NCBI GenBank assembly: GCA_910584955.1 | Contig: CAJUDC010000050.1 | Location: 1-15,474, forward strand | DNA from: an uncultured Paraprevotella sp. | GTDB taxonomy: Bacteria > Bacteroidota > Bacteroidia > Bacteroidales > Bacteroidaceae | Direction: 5' to 3' | Length of the DNA: 15,474 nt | Shown: positions 6,291-12,469 of the stretch, piece by piece | Numbering within the stretch: the first letter of the stretch is position 1 | How the letters are laid out: each line of letters opens with the position of its first letter | Notes under the pieces: generated by a model | Seen by the model: only the letters and a program-made list of their open reading frames with translations | Told to the model about the DNA's origin: nothing | Databases searched by the model: none | Position numbers and translations under genes: made by a program

Positions 6291-7085
6291 TCAAGAGATA
6301 TTATTTACTAATTTATTTATTCTAACAAGTTTTTCTTTGAACATATTGCGTTTGAGCGCAGGATTGGTCAGCACCGACCCGATACAGTATTTGCTGAACC
6401 CCGACGGTTTGATACGCAGGGTGCGCAGAATATCCAGAACGGGAGAGTACTGGTTACCGTCTCGTTTCAGTTCGATAATTACCAGATCGCCTGTCCCGCA
6501 TCCCGTTTCTGTCTCGAAATTGCGGAATTGCACGTTGAAGTCGATCGTCAGCCGTTCCGTTTTGCCGTAATTTACCAGCGTGATGCGCTGGAACCTGTTC
6601 TGTACGGTGGGATGCAGGCTTCCCAGACTTTCGTTTACATGATTCTCCAGAAACTCTTCTCCGCCCGCCTCTATCAGCCGGTCGGGGGCAGGCACCATGA
6701 TGCGTTTCTTCTTCGTACGTGCATGGTTGTTCTTGGTCTTTACCTCCAGAAACGTGATGTCGGAATCCAGATACGTGCGAACCCGTACTTTCTGGCGGGG
6801 AGCCCGTTCGTTGTGGTGCTCCAGATAGAAGCGGTGCTCGTTCGTGTCCCAATAGATGGTTCGGTAGTCGGCAATTCGCTTACCGTCGATTTCCTGTACG
6901 AAGTACTTCCCCTGGGCGTGTCGTAACAACTGAACCAATTTTGTCTTGCTGGATACAAATTTGGTGTCGGTTCGGTTCATTAACCGGATCGACGACATTT
7001 GTTCCAGCGTTATCGGACATAAGTCCCGAAGCAGCTCATGAATTTGCCGGTCAAAATGGATAGTGTTTTCCAAGTGTCTTTTCAA
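6291..7085 (-). CDS. VTC domain (polyphosphate polymerase-type) protein
   Basis: This 264-residue cytoplasmic protein has the VTC fold, related to the catalytic domain of yeast Vtc4, which builds polyphosphate from ATP inside a basic tunnel. Visible landmarks are MNRTDTKFVSSKTK (36-49), YWDT and FYLEHHNERAPRQKVRVRTY (78-105), FLEVKTKNNHARTKKKRI (112-129), LTIDFNVQFRNF (179-190) and VIIELKRDG followed by GFSKYCIGSVL (202-239). The Arg/Lys clusters and the Glu residues in FLEVK and IELK match the substrate and metal positions of the family. The frame has a stop (TAA at 7089-7091) immediately upstream and no ATG before Met30, which lies just before the conserved MNRTDTK. The start is therefore probably TTG at 7085, or possibly TTG at 7073. 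It is first in the operon, followed by DUF4956 after 10 nt. The product could be polyphosphate or another phosphoanhydride-linked polymer. Confidence 0.86.
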   Translation of the reverse strand: MKRHLENTIHFDRQIHELLRDLCPITLEQMSSIRLMNRTDTKFVSSKTKLVQLLRHAQGKYFVQEIDGKRIADYRTIYWDTNEHRFYLEHHNERAPRQKVRVRTYLDSDITFLEVKTKNNHARTKKKRIMVPAPDRLIEAGGEEFLENHVNESLGSLHPTVQNRFQRITLVNYGKTERLTIDFNVQFRNFETETGCGTGDLVIIELKRDGNQYSPVLDILRTLRIKPSGFSKYCIGSVLTNPALKRNMFKEKLVRINKLVNNIS

Positions 7086-7131
7086 AAATTAATCGGTTGT
7101 TCGGTACGGTCGTTTCGAGGGGTGCGCATAG

Positions 7132-7154
7132 CTGTTCCGTGTCCGGCGGAACAG
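7132..7154. promoter_or_regulatory. Hairpin in the leader of the VTC operon
   Basis: CTGTTCCG (7132-7139) and CGGAACAG (7147-7154) form a perfect 8-bp stem with a 7-nt loop. It lies between the candidate minus-strand promoter and the VTC start, so it would be in the mRNA leader. No U-run follows on either strand, so it is not an obvious terminator. A leader control element is possible. Confidence 0.3.
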
Positions 7155-7183
7155 AGCGATACAGCCGAAGACAACCGCATCGG

Positions 7184-7191
7184 CAAATATA
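7184..7191 (-). promoter_or_regulatory. Candidate promoter of the VTC operon
   Basis: The minus-strand sequence TATATTTG matches the Bacteroidetes -7 consensus TAnnTTTG exactly and is placed about 100 nt upstream of the VTC start. No clear TTTG lies 19-21 nt upstream, so the -33 element is weak. Confidence 0.45.
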
Positions 7192-7222
7192 CGGAAAAAG
7201 AAATGTAATTTGAGCATATCTG

Positions 7223-7253
7223 TTGCAAGAAATAAAAAAAAAATCTACTTTTG
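7223..7253 (+). promoter_or_regulatory. Candidate promoter of the frr-rsgA-nfeD-floA unit
   Basis: TACTTTTG (7246-7253) matches the Bacteroidetes -7 consensus, and TTG (7223-7225) lies 20 nt upstream as a partial -33 box. The site is about 50 nt before the frr ATG, the normal distance, and diverges from the VTC promoter. Confidence 0.6.
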
Positions 7254-7302
7254 TTCAAAATAAACAGACTTAATCGACTAAACAACCTAATTTAAAGAAG
7301 AC

Positions 7303-7863
7303 ATGATCGACGTTAAAGTTTGCCTGAGCGAAGCGGGCGAGAAGATGGAAGAAGCCGTAATGTATTTGGAGGAATCCTTGGCGCATATCAGAGCCGGTAA
7401 AGCCAATGTAAAGATATTGGATGGAATTCGTGTGGATTCTTACGGTTCGATGGTACCTTTGAATAATGTGGCTGCCATCAATACGCCCGATGCCCGCACC
7501 ATTGCCATCAAGCCGTGGGACAAGAGTATGTTTCGTATCATCGAGAAAGCCATTATCGACTCCGATCTGGGAATCATGCCGGAAAACAACGGAGAGATCA
7601 TCCGTCTGGGTATACCGCCGCTTACCGAAGAGCGCCGTAAACAGTTGGCCAAGCAGTGCGGCAAAGAAGGGGAAAACGCTAAAGTGAGTGTGCGCAATGC
7701 CCGCCGTGATACGAACGACCGCTTGAAGAAAGCCATCAAAGACGGTCTGAGTGAAGATGTGGAAAAGGACGCGGAGAACGACTTGCAGAAGATGCACGAT
7801 AAGTTTATCAAACAGATCGACGCTTTGCTGGCGGCCAAGGAAAAGGAAATCATGACAGTATGA
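7303..7863 (+). CDS. frr: Ribosome recycling factor
   Basis: This protein, with EF-G, splits post-termination ribosomes in the cytoplasm. Its 186 residues equal the family length. The sequence has the classic charged three-helix-bundle pattern and landmarks: RAGKANVKILDGIRVDSYGS at about 30-49, AINTPDARTIAIKPWDKSM at about 59-77, IPPLTEERRKQLAK at about 105-118 and VSVRNARRDTNDRLKK at about 129-144. The ATG is preceded by AAAGAAG, a weak purine-rich stretch. It is the first gene of a plus-strand unit, with rsgA starting 7 nt after its stop. Unlike the common pyrH-frr arrangement, pyrH is about 6 kb away on the same strand. Confidence 0.97.
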   Translation: MIDVKVCLSEAGEKMEEAVMYLEESLAHIRAGKANVKILDGIRVDSYGSMVPLNNVAAINTPDARTIAIKPWDKSMFRIIEKAIIDSDLGIMPENNGEIIRLGIPPLTEERRKQLAKQCGKEGENAKVSVRNARRDTNDRLKKAIKDGLSEDVEKDAENDLQKMHDKFIKQIDALLAAKEKEIMTV

Positions 7864-7870
7864 CAATGTG

Positions 7871-8806
7871 ATGAAGCAAGGACTGATAGTCAGAAATACG
7901 GGAAGTTGGTATGTGGTCCGCACGGACGACAACCAACTTTTTGATTGTAAGATAAAGGGGAACTTTCGGCTTAAAGGTATCCGTAGCACGAATCCGGTGG
8001 CTGTGGGCGACCGGGTGAGCATTACTCCTATGCCCGAAGGTACGGCTTTTATCACGGCGATCGAGCCTCGTCGGAATTATATGATCCGCAAGGCTTCCAA
8101 TCTGTCGAAGCAAAGCCACATTCTGGCGGCCAATATCGATCAGGCCTGTCTGATAGCTACGGTCAGCCATCCCGAAACTTCCACTACCTTTATCGACCGT
8201 TTTCTGGCCTCTGCCGAAGCTTATCGCATACCCGTACTTATTCTTTTTAATAAAACCGATCGTTACGACGACGGTGAGACGCGTTATCTGGAAGCTTTGC
8301 TTCATTTATATACTACGGTCGGTTATGATTGTCTGGCCTGCTCGGCATTGACGGGCGCCGGTATGGAAGAATTGCGGGGCCGGCTGACCGGAAAAACCAC
8401 GTTGCTTTCGGGACATTCCGGAGTGGGTAAGTCCACACTGCTCAATGTGCTTGTGCCCGAGGCGAATGCCCGAACCCGTCAGATTTCTACGGCGCACGAT
8501 ACCGGAATGCACACCACGACATTCAGCGAGATGTTCGATCTTCCCGAAGGAGGGTGCCTGATTGACACACCGGGTATCAAAGGCTTCGGCACGTTTGATA
8601 TGGAGAAGGAAGAAGTGGGGCATTATTTCCGTGAAATATTTGCCGTGTCGGCAGGATGTAGGTACGGTGACTGTACCCATACGCACGAGCCGGGATGTGC
8701 CGTACGTGCTGCCGTAGAGGAACACAGGATCAGTCAGAGCCGTTATACGTCCTATTTAAGTATGTTGGACGATAAGGATGAAAACAAATATCGTCAAAGT
8801 TATTGA
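7871..8806 (+). CDS. rsgA: Ribosome small subunit-dependent GTPase A
   Basis: RsgA is a circularly permuted GTPase that checks late maturation of the 30S subunit. The 311-residue protein has an N-terminal OB-fold (about 1-70), then the permuted order of GTPase motifs: NKTD (127-130, G4), CSAL (157-160, G5), GHSGVGKST (181-189, G1/P-loop) and DTPG (232-235, G3). The C-terminal zinc-binding knuckle follows, CRYGDCTHTHEPGC (263-276). The ATG at 7871 was preferred; a GTG immediately before it would add only one residue. The gene follows frr by 7 nt and is probably co-transcribed and functionally linked, since both act on ribosomes. Confidence 0.96.
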   Translation: MKQGLIVRNTGSWYVVRTDDNQLFDCKIKGNFRLKGIRSTNPVAVGDRVSITPMPEGTAFITAIEPRRNYMIRKASNLSKQSHILAANIDQACLIATVSHPETSTTFIDRFLASAEAYRIPVLILFNKTDRYDDGETRYLEALLHLYTTVGYDCLACSALTGAGMEELRGRLTGKTTLLSGHSGVGKSTLLNVLVPEANARTRQISTAHDTGMHTTTFSEMFDLPEGGCLIDTPGIKGFGTFDMEKEEVGHYFREIFAVSAGCRYGDCTHTHEPGCAVRAAVEEHRISQSRYTSYLSMLDDKDENKYRQSY

Positions 8807-8818
8807 TTATTTTTATTT

Positions 8819-9283
8819 ATGGAACTTCTTTCTATTTTTATTCTGCTGTTTCTGAGTATCGTACTTGCGGCAGTCGAAGCATTTCTCATCCCGGGGTTCG
8901 GGATGGCCGGTATAGCCGCTTTGGGATGCTTTATCGGCGCAAATGCGTTGGCTTTCACTTTTTACGGTACAGTTGCAGGTTTCGGGCTGTTGGGGGTGTC
9001 GACCCTTCTTTTTGCCGGAGCCGGTTATTGGGTCTTCACATCGCGGTCGATGGACAAGATCGCCTTGAAACGAAATATCGACTCTACGGCGGCCAGCGAA
9101 GCGCAGTTGTCCATACATCCGGGGGATAAAGGTCGTGCACTTACGCGTCTGGCTCTGGTGGGAAACGCCGAGATAGAAGGACGGATAGTGGAGGTAAAAT
9201 CGGCCGATGGATTTCTGGACGAAGGAACCCCTGTGGTGGTGACACGGGTGGAGAATGCTCAGATATGGGTAAGAAGAAAGTAG
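8819..9283 (+). CDS. NfeD-family membrane protein (short form)
   Basis: The 154-residue protein has three likely membrane spans in residues 1-75 (LLSIFILLFLSIVLAAVEAF, then GIAALGCFIGANALAF, then FGLLGVSTLLFAGAGYWVF). A soluble C-terminal OB-fold of about 60 residues follows (HPGDKGRALTRLALVGNAEI, EGRIVEVKSADGFLDEGTPV, VTRVENAQIWVRRK). This is the NfeD architecture without the N-terminal ClpP-like serine protease of long NfeD proteins. Short NfeD proteins are usually encoded beside a flotillin or stomatin and are thought to assist membrane microdomain assembly. Here the flotillin gene follows after 35 nt. It begins 12 nt after rsgA. Confidence 0.9.
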   Translation: MELLSIFILLFLSIVLAAVEAFLIPGFGMAGIAALGCFIGANALAFTFYGTVAGFGLLGVSTLLFAGAGYWVFTSRSMDKIALKRNIDSTAASEAQLSIHPGDKGRALTRLALVGNAEIEGRIVEVKSADGFLDEGTPVVVTRVENAQIWVRRK

Positions 9284-9318
9284 GATTTTATTCAATTATT
9301 CATTTAAATAGTATCATT

Positions 9319-10317
9319 ATGTTTGCAGATCCGAAAACATTTGTCTCGTTGCTGGCTTTTCTAGGTTTTATTTTGCTTTTTGTCTTTTTCCATTTTGTAC
9401 CGGTCATGTTATGGATCAATGCCAAAGCATCCGGAGTTCATATCTCGTTGATGCAGTTGTTTCTGATGCGCATTCGTAACGTTCCTCCAAGTACGATCGT
9501 GATCAGTCTGATTGAAGCGCATAAGGCCGGACTGACTAATGTGACCCGTGATAATCTGGAAGCGCATTACATGACGGGTGGTCATGTGCAGCGGGTGGTG
9601 CATGCCTTGGTATCGGCTTCGAAAGCCAATATTGATCTGCCTTTCGAGAAAGCCACTGCTATCGATCTGGCCGGTCGTGATGTCTTTGAGGCCGTGCAGA
9701 CTTCCGTCAATCCGAAAGTTATTGATACACCGCCGGTAGCAGCGGTGGCCAAAAACGGTATTCAGCTTATAGCCAAGGCCCGGGTAACGGTACGTGCGAA
9801 TATTCATCAGCTGGTAGGTGGTGCCGGTGAAGATACGATCCTGGCACGTGTGGGCGAAGGTATCGTCTCGTCCATCGGTTCGGCCGAGAGCCACGAACAG
9901 GTGTTGGAGAATCCCGACTCCATCTCCAAATTGGTGTTGCGTAAGGGACTGGATGCCGGTACGGCATTCGAGATACTTTCTATCGATATTGCCGATATAG
10001 ATGTAGGTAAGAATATCGGTGCCACGTTGCAGATGGATCAGGCCAATGCCGATAAGAATATAGCACAGGCCAAAGCGGAAGAGCGCAGGGCTATGGCCAT
10101 TGCAGCCGAGCAGGAAATGAAAGCTAAGGCACAGGAGGCTAGGGCGGAAGTGATACAGGCCGAAGCGGAAGTGCCCAAGGCTTTGGCGCAGGCTTTGCGT
10201 GAAGGACATTTGGGCTTCATGGATTATTATAAGCTTGAGAATCTGAAAGGAGATACGGCTATGCGCGAACGCATTTCCAAGTTGGGAAAAGATGATATTA
10301 AAGGACTGATGGATTAG
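9319..10317 (+). CDS. floA: Flotillin-like protein FloA
   Basis: FloA-type flotillins form oligomers at membrane microdomains and affect fluidity and the assembly of membrane complexes. The 332-residue protein has an N-terminal hydrophobic hairpin (about 8-35, LLAFLGFILLFVFFHFVPVML) and a SPFH/band-7-like region. It ends in a helical Ala/Glu-rich repeat segment (QAKAEERRAMAIAAEQEMKA, about 248-285) typical of flotillin coiled coils. Other family landmarks are VRANIHQLVGGAGEDTILARV and LDAGTAFEILSIDIADIDVG (cut to 20 residues or fewer in each case). The ATG at 9319 was chosen; an upstream frame to 9265 adds 18 residues that overlap nfeD and have no family character. It ends the plus-strand unit at a strong terminator. 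Confidence 0.95.
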   Translation: MFADPKTFVSLLAFLGFILLFVFFHFVPVMLWINAKASGVHISLMQLFLMRIRNVPPSTIVISLIEAHKAGLTNVTRDNLEAHYMTGGHVQRVVHALVSASKANIDLPFEKATAIDLAGRDVFEAVQTSVNPKVIDTPPVAAVAKNGIQLIAKARVTVRANIHQLVGGAGEDTILARVGEGIVSSIGSAESHEQVLENPDSISKLVLRKGLDAGTAFEILSIDIADIDVGKNIGATLQMDQANADKNIAQAKAEERRAMAIAAEQEMKAKAQEARAEVIQAEAEVPKALAQALREGHLGFMDYYKLENLKGDTAMRERISKLGKDDIKGLMD

Positions 10318-10340
10318 CCGTCTTCCTGTTCTTTGAACAT

Positions 10341-10383
10341 TAAAAAGAGGTGTGCCGAGAAATGAAAAGCACACCTCTTTTTA
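10341..10383. terminator. Bidirectional intrinsic terminator between floA and tsaE
   Basis: TAAAAAGAGGTGTGC (10341-10355) and GCACACCTCTTTTTA (10369-10383) form a perfect 15-bp stem around a 13-nt loop, with T-runs on both strands. It lies between convergent genes and fits both. Confidence 0.92.
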
Positions 10384-10458
10384 TATATATGGATTCTATA
10401 TGAAAAAATGGCCACCGACAGAAGCGGTGAAGCTCAGGCTTTGACGTGAATGCGGGTG

Positions 10459-10869
10459 TTAGAAACGTACCGTCCGGCTACCGTCTTCATTTTCTTCGAT
10501 AGTGATACGAACCGCATCTTCCGGAAGCAAATCTTCCACAAGTTCCGGCCATTCGATAAAGCAGAGCGCACCGCTGTAGAAATAGTCCTCGTATCCCATG
10601 TCGTACACTTCTTCCAGCCGTTTGATCCGGTAGAAGTCGAAATGATAGATCAGCTCTCCGCTGTCCGAACGGTATTCGTTGACAATGGCAAAGGTTGGCG
10701 AGTTGATAACATCGTTTACACCGAGGGCTTTGCAAATAGCTTTGGTGAATGTGGTTTTCCCGGCTCCCATCTTTCCGTATATGGCGAACACGGTACGATC
10801 TCCCATGTTGCGGATAAATGTCCGGGCTGCTTCTTCTATCTGTTGCAGTGATTCAATCTTTATTTCCAT
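10459..10869 (-). CDS. tsaE: tRNA threonylcarbamoyladenosine biosynthesis ATPase TsaE
   Basis: TsaE is the ATPase partner of TsaB and TsaD in making the t6A base of ANN-decoding tRNAs. The 136-residue protein has the family length, a Walker A motif GKMGAGKTT (32-40), the switch-like SPTFAIVNEY (57-66), the HFDFYRI segment (75-81) and the acidic IEWPELVEDLLPED stretch (104-117). It is the last gene of the minus-strand unit, starting 24 nt after porX, and ends facing floA. Its function is unrelated to T9SS, so the link is probably only shared transcription. Confidence 0.95.
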   Translation of the reverse strand: MEIKIESLQQIEEAARTFIRNMGDRTVFAIYGKMGAGKTTFTKAICKALGVNDVINSPTFAIVNEYRSDSGELIYHFDFYRIKRLEEVYDMGYEDYFYSGALCFIEWPELVEDLLPEDAVRITIEENEDGSRTVRF

Positions 10870-10893
10870 GTGTTATCAGGTTTTTGTTGGCGT

Positions 10894-12444
10894 TTACCGT
10901 TTCTTGCCTTGTAATGTGATCAGCGGGACAAGCATTTCTTCGAGCGATATGCCTCCGTGTTGGAATGTGTCTTTGTAATACGATACGTAGTAATTGTAGT
11001 TATTCGGATAAGCAAAGAAGTTCTCGCCGGTGGCGAAGATATAAGTCGTGCTCAGGTTGGGGGCCGGCAGTTGTGCGCGGCGCGGTTCCTTTATTTCGAA
11101 CACCTCCTTCGGGTTGTAGCTCAGGTTCTTTCCCAGTTTATAGCGCAGGTTGGTATTGGTGTTGCGGTCGCCGATCACCTTGATCGGGTTGTTGGCCCGT
11201 ATGCTACCGTGATCGGTGGTGAGTATTATTTTGTAGTCGCTGGCGGCCAGAACCTTAAAAAGATCTTTCACGGCCGAATGGCGGAACCAACTTTGTGTGA
11301 TGCTGCGGTAGGCCGCTTCGTTCGAGGCCAGTTCGCGCACCATGCGTGATTCCGTACGGGCGTGCGAAAGCATGTCTATAAAGTTGAGCACTACGACATT
11401 CAAGTCATACCGCTCCAGGTTCGGCAGTTGGGCAACCAGTTTTTCGGCTGCTGCCGAATGATTTATTTTATGATAGCTGAACGTGTTTTTACGGCGATAG
11501 CGGTCCAGTTGTGTTTGTATCAGCGGAGCTTCGTTCAGGTTCTTGCCTTCCTCCTCCTCTTCGTCAACCCACAGATCGGGGAACATCTCTGCGATGATGT
11601 GGGGCATAAGGCCGGAAAAGATGGCGTTGCGGGCATATTGGGTCGCAGTGGGCAAGATGCTGCAATACAAGTCTTCTTCTATCAGAAAAGAATCGGAGAT
11701 TTCGGCATATAACATCCGCCATTGGTCGAACCGGAAGTTGTCCAATACCAACAGAAAGACTTTCTCGCCGCTGTTCAATAGCGGGAAGACTTTCTTTTTG
11801 AAAATATCTGGGCTCATTATGGGCCGGTTGTCGGTATTTTCTATCCAGTCCAGATAGTTTTTCTTGATGAATTTACCAAACATCTGGTTGGCTTCGGCTT
11901 TCTGCATGGCCAGCATCTCTTTCATGTTGCTGTCCGTATCTGATAATTTCAGTTCCCAATATACCAGACGCTTGTAGACTTCTACCCAATCCTCAAACGT
12001 AAAAGAATCATTGATTTGCATACCTATCTTGCCGAAGTTCTGCTGATAGGCCGTTTGTGCCACTTCCGTTACGATTTCCTTTTGATGGATGTTCTTCTTC
12101 AGGGTCAGCAGAATTTGTGTCGGATTGACAGGCTTGATCAGGTAATCGGCGATTTTAGAGCCGATGGCTTGATCCATGATGTTCTCTTCCTCGCTTTTGG
12201 TCACCATCACCACCGGTGTGGTGGGAGCTATTTCTTTAATGCGCGACAGGGTCTCCAGACCGCTTAGTCCCGGCATGTTCTCATCCAGCAGAATAAGGTC
12301 GAATGTCCGTTCGCCGCATTTGTCCAATGCGTCGTTTCCGTTAGTTACCGTCTCCACCTCGTATCCTTTCTTCTCCAGGAAGAGGATGTGGGCTTTTAAC
12401 AGCTCTATTTCATCGTCTACCCATAATAGCAAGCCATTTGTCAT
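10894..12444 (-). CDS. porX: PorX-type response regulator with alkaline phosphatase-like (PglZ) output domain
   Basis: PorX is a T9SS regulator in Bacteroidetes; the Porphyromonas gingivalis protein is close to 518 residues, and this one is 516. The N-terminal receiver has acidic residues D10 and D11, phosphoacceptor D54 in LILLDENMPG, T82 and K104. A helical linker follows. The C-terminal alkaline phosphatase-superfamily domain has LVLDNFRFDQW (233-242), the SILPTATQYARNA segment (261-273), which likely carries the catalytic Thr, and a metal-binding TTDHGS motif further on. The chosen ATG (12444, MTNGLLLWVDDE) fits the receiver start; a longer frame to 12498 runs into porW and lacks family character. 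It follows the porW-like gene by 25 nt. The cognate kinase (PorY type) is not in the window. Confidence 0.93.
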   Translation of the reverse strand: MTNGLLLWVDDEIELLKAHILFLEKKGYEVETVTNGNDALDKCGERTFDLILLDENMPGLSGLETLSRIKEIAPTTPVVMVTKSEEENIMDQAIGSKIADYLIKPVNPTQILLTLKKNIHQKEIVTEVAQTAYQQNFGKIGMQINDSFTFEDWVEVYKRLVYWELKLSDTDSNMKEMLAMQKAEANQMFGKFIKKNYLDWIENTDNRPIMSPDIFKKKVFPLLNSGEKVFLLVLDNFRFDQWRMLYAEISDSFLIEEDLYCSILPTATQYARNAIFSGLMPHIIAEMFPDLWVDEEEEEGKNLNEAPLIQTQLDRYRRKNTFSYHKINHSAAAEKLVAQLPNLERYDLNVVVLNFIDMLSHARTESRMVRELASNEAAYRSITQSWFRHSAVKDLFKVLAASDYKIILTTDHGSIRANNPIKVIGDRNTNTNLRYKLGKNLSYNPKEVFEIKEPRRAQLPAPNLSTTYIFATGENFFAYPNNYNYYVSYYKDTFQHGGISLEEMLVPLITLQGKKR

Positions 12445-12469
12445 TTTTCTGCGTGTTAGTCGGTTCTTA

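Noticed and set aside
7082..7285. 67-aa minus-strand ORF upstream of VTC as the true N-terminus through a frameshift
   Set aside because: Its sequence does not resemble the VTC family N-terminus, it overlaps the promoter region, and the VTC frame already contains the expected PITLEQM lead-in.
7270..8055. 261-aa minus-strand ORF over frr and the start of rsgA
   Set aside because: It crosses two well-supported genes and the frr promoter area; no recognisable protein features.
9409..10374. 321-aa minus-strand ORF antisense to floA
   Set aside because: It mirrors floA codon for codon and runs through the terminator hairpin; no signal or family motif is seen.
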